NCBI RefSeq assembly: GCF_003254395.2
Contig: NC_037651.1
Coordinates: 6,375,001 to 6,439,000, forward strand
Length of the DNA: 64,000 nt
Reading direction: 5' to 3'
From: Apis mellifera
Taxonomy: Eukaryota; Arthropoda; Insecta; Hymenoptera; Apidae
Shown here: positions 52,245 through 64,000 of the stretch, piece by piece
Layout of the letters: every line of letters starts with the position of its first letter
How positions within the stretch are numbered: the first letter of the stretch is position 1
The notes under the pieces: generated by a model
Databases searched by the model: none
The model's input: the letters and a program-made list of their open reading frames with translations, nothing else
Told to the model about the DNA's origin: nothing
Made by a program: the position numbers and the translations under genes

Positions 52245-55200
52245 TCTTCTTCTTCTTTTTTTTTTTTTTAATTAATTACGTGAAACGATTATCTTGTGAA
52301 CAATCATCAATCGCGAGAGGAATAATTTTGTGATCGAGTGGAATGTATGATTTAGAAAGACTCGAGTAGCGATCGTTTCCAAGCCTCGTCTCTCGATCGA
52401 TTAACTTTCTATGATCGAAGCTCGTCGTAAAAAAGAAAGAAAAATAGAAAGAAAAGGAACGAGAGAGATGACTCGAGCTTTTTGAGCGAACGAAGAGTTG
52501 AGTATCGTGGTGCATTTGAACGTACGTATGGTTTAATGATTCCGATTCCAGTTTTGAGAAATGAGAATACACAACGTGAATTATTTTGAAACTTTCGATT
52601 CTTCAAATTCTATCATCGAGTAGGATGTGATTACATCATAAAAAAGAGTAATATACCACTCTCTCGCTCTTTACTTTTCAATAAATAATTGATAGTTGAA
52701 ACACGAATGAAGACAGCGTCTTTTTTCTACGCGCTCGAACGTGTATTAACTTGGCTCTCGTGAGCATTGTTCGCGTGAATTCGGGCGAGTGAATCATCAA
52801 TTAAAAGTTGAAAACAAAGGATGCACCCTGATATCCAATTATCCTCCAACTGGTTCCAACAATAACGCTCGTGGTTGAACATTGTACAATAATTTAACCA
52901 ACTGATAAATACTATCGTTGTAAAGCTATTTTTCTATCATTGAACTTTGGAATTACCTTGTTGAACCCGGGACCATTAGTCGAAAAAATCTTTCTCGAAA
53001 TTCAATTTTGCAGAAAAATTCTAAAAAAAAAAGAAAAAAAAAAGGAAAAGCTTTCCGTGTAAAAGTAAGTTGATTCGATGTCGTGTTTTAAGAAATATCG
53101 TATATATAATCTCGTATACAATCGAACCAAAAAAAATCTGCGTATCACGTTTTATATTTTATAATGCGAGACCCGTATTTTTCTACCCTCTTCGATAACT
53201 TCGGCTTCGAATTGTAAAAAAAGAAATATAATATTCCGAATTATTTTTTACTAACCGATAAACGCGACGACGACACGATTTTTTAATAACGAGAGAGAAA
53301 TATTTAATGTCTAAATATACTTGTTAGATTATAGAAATTTCGAAGGGAAACAGGCACTTTGTATATTATATCGATATATACCAGGGCGAATGTATCAAGT
53401 TCAGAAACTATCGTGCAACGTTATACGTCGCACGAAGCGAGAATCTGCGCTAATTAAAATAAGGAAACAATGTTCAACTTGGAAACTTGGCGAACCAGTA
53501 ATTGCGGGGAGTTGAATTATCTCGAGATATTCTCGAGAATGCTAGAGTTCTTCCATCCCCGGATAGGATGGAATTGTGTCAAATTGTGATTGAAAACATT
53601 TTTAACGAAAATGATCGATCGTTAATAATAGATTAATTAATTAATTTTAATGAAAATACTCGACGAACGGATGAACGTTTGTCCAGAACTTTGTGCTCGT
53701 CATAATTTTATATACGAGTTTAAAGGAACAATTTATTTTAAATTGTTTAAATCTCGATCGTTGAATTTTTCTTGAATTATTATTACTTTTTTTTATTATT
53801 TTTTAAATGAAAGGTGCAAAAGAGATGAGAGATCTCGACAAAGTCGATTAAAACGATTCTAGTCATGAAAAACTTTATGTTTTTACCGATTGTAACGAAC
53901 GACGAAACGACCCACGGAATGATGAAGATTATTTTCCAATCGAGAATCTGTTTAATATCAAAATATATCGTGCCACTTCGAGAGTGATTATTTATTATTA
54001 AGTCCACTATGCTAGTCGATAAAGATATAACGATCGTAAACGTACAACGTTTCGCATTAATTTTAGCATTATAATTACGATCCTCGTTTAAACAAAGTTC
54101 AAAGACACGAATCGTGTGTATCGTCGTTGTGTGATCGATTTTAAAAAAAGAAGAAGAAAAAACAAAGTACTTACTTCGCCTATATATATGTAAATAATTT
54201 CACAATCCAATCTTGTACTCGATCTCTCAAGGATATTTGAGAATGGTGCAATGGAGTTAAGTATGAAAGGATAAATTGTCTTTGTATTTATGAATAATAT
54301 ATATATATATAAGTATAAATGTTTCCAAGGTATATTTTTTTTGAAACAGGATATATCCAGGTTTCTTGCACCATTCTCGTTTTCGTAATATACGATTACA
54401 GGAAGTTCAGTCGACTTTCTCGTGTCGTAGAAGAATCGAGATTTTCACGACGACGAGGAATCGTGTCGTAAAAGAAAAGAAAAATATGAGTTAAGATCAC
54501 GAGGATATTGGAGAGCTCGTGAGAAAATGTTAATTGTTTTTTTTTACAATAAATTCGTCTACACAAAAGGCAAATTTATAGGTCATAATTTCGTATAATT
54601 TAATACTCTTATCTACGCACTTTGTAGTTGCTTTGAGTTTCGAGTTTTGTTTTCCTTCGTATCAAAGATTTTGTGAATCAACGTTCGCTGATCGAAATTA
54701 TTTTTAATTTATTGTTGAGAATATTGATGAGAGAGAAATAACAATTCTAGGAAGAACTTCGTACGAATTGTGAAATAAATAAACGCGAGACGAACGAGAT
54801 ATTTTTAATTAATATTTTTAATCAAAAGAGATTTCATCGATTTATTTTGATTATTTTATAAAAGTATGTATTAGTGTAATAATTGCATCGATTAGTGAAC
54901 ATTGATCCTATTGAATGAAGTGCAAAAAAGAAAAAAAAAAAAATATCCGATTGAAAGTTCCTTCGCCTTTTGCTTGTTCAATATAAGCGGCTGCCCATGT
55001 ATTCTGATAAAAGACATCTACTTTATACACGTGTACATGACATGAGAATAAATGTAATTGTTCTTTTCCACGATCGAAATAAAGGGTATACACAAGTACC
55101 AGTAAAATGTTGATAATTCGAATTTAATTGAAAATAAAATTAATTTTTTCTCAAATTATGTTAATTACGCAAAAAATATTTTAATATTTTATATTCTGTT

Positions 55201-55284
55201 AGAAAATTCAAATTATTATATTCTCTGTTAAGATTTTTAATCGATAAATTAGGCAAAAAAAAAAAAAATAGTTGTGTCTCTTGA
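52245..55284. other. 3' UTR and intergenic spacer
   Basis: Contains the 3' UTR of the four-transmembrane gene (AATAAA at 52680-52685), then AT-rich sequence with short simple repeats (TA run near 54298-54311). No gene or RNA was recognised. Confidence 0.5.
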
Positions 55285-55959
55285 GCGCATGAATTAGTTC
55301 TTTCTCTCCGTGAGACAGACAAGGAAAGGAAATAGTAAGAAAAAGACGGAGATAGGTTAAAAATGTTGAAATCAGCGCCATCTTCAGAGTGCCGCAAATG
55401 AAACTCAAAATTAAAGGACAGAAGATAGAGTGAGAAAGACAGAGATATAAGAATTGACTATTGGCGCCATCTCTCCACTAATAGAGATACTTCTTCGAAG
55501 AGGATAAGGTAGAATAAGAATTAACAATCAGCGCCATCTCTCCACTGATAGAGATACTTCTTCGAAAAGGATAAAGTAGAATAAGAATTAACAATCAACG
55601 CCATCTCTCCACTGATAGAGATACTTCTTCGAAGAGGATAAGGTAGAATAAGAATTAACGATTAATGCCATCTCTTGACTGATAGCGGTACTTTTTCGAA
55701 GGATAAGATAGAATAAGAATTAACAATCAACGCCATCTCTCGAAAATCTTTAAAAATAAAGATGTTTGTAACATTCGTTAGATGGTGCTGACGGTCAATT
55801 CTTATATCTCTGTCTTTCTCACTCTATCTTCTGTCCTTTATTCCTGAGTTTCATTTGCGGCACTCTGAAGATGGCGCTGATTTCAACATTTTTAACCTAT
55901 CTCCGTCCTTTTCTTACTATTTCCTTTCCTTGTCTTACTCGCTCTGTATATTTATGCGC
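55285..55959. mobile_element. Foldback-like element with long inverted arms around a 67-bp tandem array
   Basis: The left arm 55318-55458 and right arm 55794-55934 are near-perfect inverted copies of 141 bases, with weaker matching out to GCGCAT (55285) and ATGCGC (55959). Between them lie five tandem units of about 67 bp, starting near 55464, 55531, 55598, 55665 and 55730. Each contains CGCCATCTCTCCACTGATAG and AGATACTTCTTCGAA, and most carry a small ATCTCT...AGAGAT hairpin. GCGCCATC also occurs inside each arm. No open frame codes for a transposase. The structure is that of a foldback or MITE-type non-autonomous DNA element; no target-site duplication was identified with confidence. Confidence 0.8.
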
Positions 55960-58270
55960 TTTAGAGATGCGCTTTAAATATCGCTTCGTCGATATTTAAT
56001 AATTAATTTTATTGCTTCTTTGTCTAAATAAATAATTAAATATTTAAACTATCGTTATATAATTATAATATAGATGTTCATTGATCATTGTATTATAATT
56101 ATCGTTTGTATTACTTCATGATATATTAATTTAAAATAACAAAATTGGTTTAAAATCAAATTTTCAATATTCTTAACATTTAATTTATAATGTGATGTAT
56201 GTATGTAGGTTTCCTTTTAATTGATATTATAAAAAATAGTACAGACATATAACGAATTTAGTAATGGACATCCTGTGACAAACTAAAAGAAATGTTACGA
56301 TCGTAACTACTGATAACATTCTTTAGTTTGATTTATTACTGCGTTAATTGTGCGAAGAATAATGTACAATTCATGACTGCACAAAGAACATGGTAATGGA
56401 ACTCAATAAAATTGACTCCACGTTATTACGTTATATAATTACGTTATTAAAATATTATACTTATTATAAATGCTAATAATAATTTAGAAAATTTAAAAAA
56501 ATTTTTTAATTAGAATTTAATAACAATTTTTTCAAATATCATAATATTAATAATATCTTCGATCTTTTTAAATTTAAATTAAGTTAAATTTGATTTCTTT
56601 TCTTCAATTTGTTCTTTGATTTAAAATTATAAATTTTTAATATATTTCTCTTCAATTTTTTTCTATAATTTCTTCGAGATCGATGAACTTAAATTCATGA
56701 ATAAATTTCATCATGCATAAACGTTAATAAAAAAAGAAAAAAAAGAATCTTTTTCAGGTAATCATAATTAAAATTAACCAGTTTCCGTCAGATACAACTG
56801 GTTCGTGATTCACTTTCACTTTAATATTTTTAATCCTTTAACTATTGTTGAAGGTTACACAGGATCGTGATTATTTTTAGAAATTTTTGCATATTCTATT
56901 AATAAAATTATCTTATTACCAATGAAATTATACACAGTTATAAGTTAATCGAAAAAAATTTCTTTCTTCAGGTTAAAAAAAAATTTTAAAACAAAAACGG
57001 GATACCTGTTGAGTCGTGTTAATTTAAAAGTAAAATATACAAACATGCATTTAACATATTATAATGAACTCGCGATAACATAGTATTGGAAAAAGTTAAA
57101 TTGAAAAGAAACGAAAAGAATTTCTTCTATTATTTTATACTGAATTATAATTAAATTCTCTTCTTTTTTACCAATTACGTATTTATTATCGTAATAAACT
57201 TACAAAACAAAACAAAGAAATACATCGAAAAGGAGAAAGTGGAGGATATTTAAATGATCGTGACGAATAATTCGTAAAAAAATTCCAGGTATAAAATTCA
57301 TTTATTTCTATTTCCTCCTTTTTCCAGTATCTCCATATTCAATAGCCATAAGTAGCTACCAACGTAACTTATATATATTTATCCTTGATGCGAGAGATCT
57401 GCAATCAGGATATGCGAGCAAGATTCTTTAAGAACATATATTCAGTTCATGGATTTCCTGTTTGAAATAATTCTCTTTTATCGAGATCATTCTCTTTTAT
57501 CTTACTGCAATATTATATATATGTAATAATTTTCGATAATTTTAACTTTTCTAATTCATCATCACAGTCTTAATTATTAAACGATTAATTTTTCCAATAA
57601 TTAAAAAAAAAAAATGCGAACCATTTTAAGAACAATTTCTTGATTCACTCTTTTACAATGACGTCAAGAGACATTCAAGGTCCCCTGTTCTTTTTTTCTT
57701 TAAACGTTTCCTATAACAAGTACATGTGCAGCAGAACGAGCGAATTAACAAAGGAAGAAAATTTATATATCCGTTTAAATTAAAACATAAATCTTAAACA
57801 TCGATAAATAAATATTCTAAAAATTATCCATGAACATTCACCAATTCCATTTCCATTTAATTATTAAACAATTTATTAAATTGTAATGCTCGATTAATCC
57901 TCTCCAAATATACATCACGAAAATGCAAAAGTATCGATCGAAATATAGAATATAATCGTTGATTAATTTTCGAAAAAATTGACAAAGCAAAAAGAAAAGG
58001 AGAAGAAATATAAAAATAAGAAATTCGATGATGAATCGAGGCAAATAAAGTGGCAGCAGGTACGATACGTTCTTAAAATTTTGGCAAGGAGAGAGAGAGA
58101 GATAGACAGAAAAAGAGAGAGAGAAAGAGAAAGAGAGGCACGAGAGAAGGGATAAGAGGCACATACAGGTGAATACATGGGGGGAAGATGGGAACCGCGC
58201 GTTTCCCCCATTCCTATCAAATTTAAGCTCACGATCCCCTACTTCAATTACTTTCCTGTCAAACGTGGCG
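55960..58270. other. AT-rich intergenic spacer
   Basis: No gene recognised. A GA-rich purine stretch lies at about 58088-58145. Apparent minus-strand open frames through it are Ser/Leu repeats from the reverse of GAGA and are not genes. Confidence 0.5.
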
Positions 58271-58479
58271 CAGCTGATCGCAACTCAGTGTAGTTTGATC
58301 CTCGGGAAGATGGTGTACCTGTCGCGATCGTTGCTATAGATGTCACAGTGTTATAAGTTGGAGATACTTCGCGCGTTTCACGTCGTCGAAACTCATTCCC
58401 AGCCACCAGATCGGATATCCGGTTTTCCTCCAAAGAGACGCGCCGCGACATTACCGGTCGAACTATCAGGATGAAGAAG
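58271..58479 (+). promoter_or_regulatory. Promoter and first exon of the SLC6 transporter gene (proposed)
   Basis: The insect initiator word TCAGT lies at 58285-58289, following an E-box CAGCTG at 58271-58276. The transcript leader would run to ATGAAGAAG at 58471-58479, which ends exactly at the donor AAG|GTATCT. This gives a three-codon coding tip (MKK) in phase 0, matching the phase of the next exon at 62053. No TATA box is seen. Confidence 0.5.
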
Positions 58480-61400
58480 GTATCTTGTTTCTTCTTTTTT
58501 TTTTCTTTTTTACTAATTAAAAAAATTTTATCCGCGACAATTTGAAAATTCATCTTTTTGTTTTATGATGAAGCTGAATGACGAAGGATGAATAAGACAT
58601 TTTTAAGTAATTAAGATTTTTATTCAATGACAGATAATATGTTAATTTGCAATAATGGATGGATTATATTCTCTCGATGTAAGGAATGATGAAAAATTTT
58701 TGTCAAGTTTATCTTCTATCATTTTTATTAAACATTTATGGAAATTTTGATCAAATTTAATGATAATAATTTGAAACGAAAATATGATATAATTGCGAGC
58801 TTTTTTTAGAAAGAAGTAACAGTTGTTGTATATAATTGGATGAGGAAAATGTCAAAGTTTTACGTACGTTGTGAATCTTAATTAAGAACAACTTTGATTA
58901 ATAGAGTTAACACAAAAAATGTTATTTATGAAGGTATTGAAAAAGAGGAAATAAAAATGTTATATAAAAATTCTTTTTTACAAAATCATATACGAGATTT
59001 TAATTAAAAGAAAATCAACATATAAATAAGACAAAATGATGAAAATAATAAATATGAGTAAGATAACGTGGGAAAATATTATAATATCCTCATTGTTGAT
59101 TCGTTATGTTATTTTAAAATAATAATTAATTATTTATAACTTCAAAAAAGTTAATTTATTAAAAAATTATAATATTTCTATAATTCAAAATCTAGAAATT
59201 ATATTCTTGTTTCAAAATTGAAGGATAATTTATTGTAAAAAAAATCCGTGATAATTAAATTCATCAACGTATCACTTTTTTTAACAAAAAAAGAACTTGA
59301 TCTTCCACTTGATCTTGTGGATCAGTAGTCTATTTAATTGCTCCAGATCATCGATCGTCTTTTTAGATCGTTATTTAACTTTGTTCGTCAAAGCGATATT
59401 CCAACTTTAATTTCACGATGTTATCAATAATCTTATCGAATTTTGATAATTTTCATCGTGATTTTTCGAATCTCCATCCATCATTTCCCTTGATTTCTCG
59501 TTCCATTTTTAAATAAATCTCAAATAAAATATTTCAATTAAATTTAATTAAAAGATTTATTACAGTACGATAGACTGATATTTATAAAAAAAAAAAAAAC
59601 CTTTAGCAGATTCGAGACAGAAACTTTTCATAACTCATGGTTTAGAGATGAACAAGATATAGTTGATGACGTAGTCATTTAAGAATTATTAAAAAAAAAA
59701 AGGATCGATTCAATTGGTTTTTCCTTTAGTCAAGTTCCTGGTAGTCAAGAACATTTCATTGATTAAAAATTTAATCGCTCAAATATAGCATATCTAATTA
59801 AATTTCGAATTTTTTTCTTTTATCGAGAAATATTTGAAAGTAATAATGATTCATTCGAATCGAATAATAAAGAAAAAATGAATTTCGTATAATTTTCTTT
59901 ATTCAAAAGTATTTTATAAAAGAATAATATTTTTTATCACATCGGTATGAAGAATTAATAATTGTTGCATAAAAATCTCGAACGTAGCGTTATTAAATAT
60001 CTACATAAAATTTTTTATCAAATGTTAAACGGGATTAATATGATTCTAGATAGTATTTCTATTCTAGTTGTGGCAATTGTTTGTTTACTGTTAGTTTAAT
60101 TTCACAATAAAAACTGTGACTAAAAAGATATTGAATCAAGACTTCTGCCAATCAAATATCGATAAAAAGTAAGTTTCAGATAAAAATATTTTTGTAGATG
60201 TAAAAATTTCTCAATATCCTCGATATTTACGCTTCTTATTTAAACTTCTTATTTAATTGTAAAATATTACTAGAGGGGGAGAATAAATATGAAAGCAAAA
60301 AACACAATTGCTTTCGTGATGTTGTAATGTTACGCACAAAAAGATGTAAATGGATCGTGAAAGTTTTCTTTGTTACTTTCTTCTCTCTCTCTCTCTCTCG
60401 ACGAAATTTCTTTTCCTTCTGCTAATAATCTTTCGCGATTAAATAATAATTGTGAAATCTCTTAACTCCGAAACGTTAAGCATATTTATAATTATATTTA
60501 ACGTCAATTAACGTAATTAATCTTCCACTAGAAACTGGGTCACTAGATTTTTTTCGAGATGATGAGGACGATTTAAACGCGAGAATAATCTATGTCACGA
60601 TTACATATATTTAAAAAAAAAGCAAACACAAAAAAATTAAGAAATATCAAATTTTATTTCAGAAAGTTGGATCAGACAGTAATATACACAGTAGAGAAAA
60701 ATATATTATATATTTCGATCGCGTTGAAAAATATCGAAATTTAGAAAAGCAAAAACAAATTTTCTATTTTTTTAATTATTAATTTTACGAAATTCTCCCG
60801 CGTTCACTCTTGTGAACAGATCTTGAGCAATACTTAGGTTAGAAATCAGATCGCCATATTGGATTGCAATGGATTAAAATCCGCCGATCTTTCTATATAT
60901 TTCATCAAGTTAAACAGACCATACATAACTCGTGCGCAATGATGGTATCGCGTGATTACATTATTTCGATTTATGTTTTCACGGATGCCTTGGAAACTAT
61001 TTGAAATATCGCACGATGCGAAATGACAAATCATTTACAACGATGTTTCGAACGTACGTACGTACCGATGATTAAGCAGTGTACATATATCGGCAAGTAT
61101 GCAGCTTCGATACAATTATGTTTATCGCTAATATCATGGTATCGCGTGGATACAATACTCGTGGTAACAATTATGAGAGTAATTATGCGATATACCGTGC
61201 ACTCATTCTTTTTCGAAAATGAAAAAAAGAAAAAAATGAAATTTCTATTTGAATATCGTCTTTATAATAGTGACATATATATACGATAGGAATATTTATG
61301 AGATTATGAAGTGAATGAGTTTTGAGGAAAAGATTTATTTTATCAATACATTATAATATTATTAAAAATTTTCAAAGATAAGGTTAAATAAATGCGGGTA

Positions 61401-61756
61401 ATAAGAATTTTAATTTAAAAAAAGATTGAGAATGAAATGACAAATTTAATAACATTAAACAAATGATATGTTCGCGATACGATGTTATTTTAATCTATGT
61501 ATATCGAGTAATTTGTAACTTCTAACATTGCGTGTAGAGTTTCAATCTATGGAAAGTGTCCTTGAGAGGTAGCAAATAGGAATGCAAAGATTAGTTAGAT
61601 TTCGTGTCATGGTTCTCTCTGGCTAAAGCCACTGAGGTAAAAGGCAATTTTGTTACGCTAAACATTTTTCACTGATGTAATGTAGAATGTTCTTCCAAAA
61701 ATTTTAATTACAAATTTTTTAAAAATAATTATTATGAAAGAAACGTATATATAAAC

Positions 61757-61822
<66 letters not shown>

Positions 61823-64000
61823 GCGTATACGTGAATGAATTTAAATATTGAGTAATTATTTGCATACTTTTTCTATGACATTTCCATTGCTATCCTCGCA
61901 TATTGTAAATATTTGAAATATTCTTGCGCATAACTTTATTTTACATTATAACGAATTATATTATATACTCTCGATGAACTTATTATGCGTAACGAAAATG
62001 ATATAAACATGTGACTAATTTATGAATCAAAGTTGTAATAACTTTTTCGTAGCAAGGACGACAAAACTCTGCCTTCATCGGGGACAATGGCCAGGAAACG
62101 ACCGATTTTCAACATCCAACGACGAATGTTGACGAAAAGGTAAATTAATCATCCAAATGAAATTAACGATCCATGAAGGAGATCTAGAAGATTTTTTTAT
62201 TCCAGTCATATCAGGATAAATCGAAATTCAACCTCGATTATGGGATCCAAGACGATCGCAAGTTACCACTTTCTTTGTCTCTCTCGGAGGAAACGGTAAA
62301 TTTATCAAAATTTTTCGAAGAAGAAAAAAAAAAGGTAACTTCTTTTCTTTCCCTTTTTATTAACTTTTTCTCCCAATTTTGTTGCAGGTTGTCTCCGAAA
62401 ACGAAGACAGGGCTACCTGGGGCAATGGATTAGAATTCTTGATGTCGTGCATAGCCATGTCCATAGGTCTTGGCAACGTTTGGCGATTTCCATTCACTGC
62501 CTACGAAAATGGCGGTGGAGTGTTTCTAATACCTTACATCATCGTTCTTTTTCTCGTTGGGAAACCGTTTTATTATCTTGAGATGATCATCGGTCAATTC
62601 TGTAGCAGATCTTCGGTGAAAATTTGGTCGGCAGGTATGATGCAATGCAAATTAAACGTGATATTCACGTATATAACGAATCCACGATCAATTTTTTACT
62701 ATCGATATTTTATCAAATTTATTAACATTATTAACTGTTAAATTGAACGTTATTGTAATAATGATGATTGACTATAAATTGTTTTGAAAGAAGAGGGAAA
62801 AAATTGAGGAGAGTAAAGCTAATATTCGATTTATTACTATAACGAGTAACATTTCATTATATTTCTTAATATTACATGCATTCCTCAAATTTTCTCTTAA
62901 TGACGAAAGATGACGCAAGGATTTCGAGCAGGAAGTTGCGAGATTGAGGACCGGTTTTCGCAACTTAAAGCAAACCGATGTATGTAACAGGTTTAAATTA
63001 TAGTTTACGTCCCGTAAATCATTGTTGTTTTGACCCGAGTGTGTATAATGGGTCTAATAGTTTTCTATCCATAGTGTAGTTTAATCGGCAAAGAAAAGAA
63101 TTTAATTCTCAAGTATCGAAAGAAGTAACAAGATAAATAAATATTCGCCAATTTCGTTAATTTAATTAATTGATTTAATAAGTCGTTTGTCTCAGCGCCT
63201 GGACTTCGAGGAGTTGGCTGGGCACAAATGTTCTCCACGATAGCCGTAGGAACTTATTACTGTTCCCTTATGTCCATAACTCTTTACTATCTCATTGGAA
63301 GTTTCCAATCTAAGCTTCCTTGGTCCACGTGTCTGAAAGAATGGGGAGATTCTTGCATCGATTCGGCGGGATCTTATAACATCAGCCAGAAAAACGGTAC
63401 AGAGTTGATAACCTCCGCCGAGCTTTACTTTAGGTAAAAGTTTCTTTCTCTAGCATATTTTCCAAGATTATAATATTTAATTTTCGCGACATAATATAGT
63501 TGGAATGTTTCGAAGAAATCTCCAACAAATTTCTAAAATTATAAAATTCGAATTCACGCCAAAAATTAATATCAATCGAAAACTTTTTTGCGAATATTCT
63601 GCAATATCTCTTATCTGAAATAAGTATTCGAGATTAAAAGGATTCAGGACATTCAAATTTCCGCGACATAATTGTTGAAACAGTTGGAATGTTTCGAAAA
63701 AATTACGAAGAAATCCCCAACAAATCTCCAAAATTTAATTTAATAAAATTATAAAATTCACGCCAAAAATCAATCGAAAACTTTTTTGCGAATATTCTGC
63801 AATATCTCTTATCTGAAATAAGTATTTAAGATTAAAAGAGATTCAAGAATTGAAAAGCGTCAAAATTAAAATTAACACCGATGTTGATGAGTTACCTTTT
63901 TTTTTTCTTTTTTCTTTTTCCTAGAAAATCGGTATTGAAAGAAAAGCAGAGCATCGATGACGGCATCGGTTTGCCAGATTGGAAGCTGACGTTATGCCTG
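58471..64000 (+). CDS. SLC6 sodium-dependent nutrient amino-acid transporter-like protein, 5' part (runs off window)
   Basis: Exons: 58471-58479 (proposed, MKK), 62053-62139, 62206-62295, 62388-62634, 63196-63433 and 63925 onward, open to 64000. After a polar cytoplasmic N terminus of about 70 residues comes the SLC6 TM1 signature MSIGLGNVWRFPFTAYENGG, with the unwound sodium and substrate site. TM2 follows (FLIPYIIVLFLVGKPFYYLE MIIGQ), then GVGWAQMFSTIAVGTYYCSL (TM3). The large extracellular loop holds two cysteines (CLKEWGDSC) and NIS and NGT sequons, then LPDWKLTLCL begins the next helix. SLC6 carriers move amino acids or transmitters with sodium and usually chloride. The closest type I recognise is the insect nutrient amino-acid transporter (NAAT) branch, though branch assignment needs the rest of the protein. 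The core is intact. Confidence 0.9.
58480..62052 (+). other. Presumed first intron of the SLC6 gene
   Basis: AT-rich, without a recognisable exon. A (CT)n run lies near 60383-60398 and a long (TA)n tract near 61758-61820. Open frames at 60846-61034 (-) and 61023-61289 (+) are short, unsupported and of no recognised family. Confidence 0.5.
61758..61820. repeat. (TA)n microsatellite
   Basis: About 60 bases of uninterrupted TA, upstream of the second SLC6 exon. Confidence 0.95.
63481..63838. repeat. Tandem duplication inside SLC6 intron
   Basis: A segment of about 160-180 bp is present twice in tandem (about 63481-63640 and 63661-63838). The shared words include CGCGACATAAT, AGTTGGAATGTTTCGAA and TTTTTTGCGAATATTCTGCA. 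The second copy carries short insertions. It fills most of the intron between exons ending 63433 and starting 63925. Confidence 0.88.

Noticed and set aside
57838..58232. Minus-strand Ser/Leu-rich open frames
   Set aside because: They are the reverse complement of a GA-rich repeat.

Overview
The window reads as an insect nuclear genome, most likely a honeybee (Apis). The grounds are very AT-rich introns and spacers, short GT-AG introns, insect-type gene families, and a mariner copy whose ends (TTGGGTTGGCAACTAA...) match the AmMar1-type mariners known from Apis. The species call is an inference; the gene models below were built by hand by joining exons at GT/AG sites in a consistent phase.

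Region 1 (1-14 kb, extremely AT-rich, compact housekeeping genes). The 3' end of a TMEM94-type P-type-ATPase-like membrane protein gene (+) faces a complete 13-exon PIGG gene (GPI ethanolamine phosphate transferase 2, -). A dead mariner sits in the gap between their 3' ends. PIGG is divergent from a small HD-superfamily protein gene (+) whose metal-binding HD pair reads QN. A three-exon Tctex-type dynein light chain gene (+) follows.

Region 2 (14.7-25 kb). Two tandem genes of the multiple inositol polyphosphate phosphatase (MINPP, histidine phosphatase) family have identical coding-intron phases, so they arose by duplication. Copy A keeps RHGTR but has HSA where the family has HAE. Copy B has THGTR and DTI, and carries a hydrophobic C-terminal tail suggesting a GPI anchor. 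The 4.4 kb between them is gene-poor but holds a thrice-repeated degenerate motif and an orphan exon-like segment.

Region 3 (27-29 kb). A single-exon divergent ionotropic receptor (IR) gene is markedly more GC-rich than its surroundings.

Region 4 (30.5-52.3 kb). A CpG-rich promoter-like block ends in a splice donor at 30906 and probably begins the transcript of a four-transmembrane PMP22/claudin/CACNG-type protein whose coding exons lie at 47553-52244. That implies a first intron of about 16.6 kb that is noncoding, with microsatellites and a possible enhancer. Intron 4 holds a minisatellite.

Region 5 (52.3-64 kb). A foldback-type element (141-bp inverted arms around five 67-bp tandem units) lies at about 55.3-56.0 kb. 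It is followed by the 5' part of an SLC6 sodium-dependent nutrient amino-acid transporter gene that runs off the window.

The genes do not form a pathway; this is an ordinary insect gene neighbourhood. The most unusual points are the catalytic-residue losses in three enzyme-family genes and the foldback element. No clearly new multi-gene system was seen.
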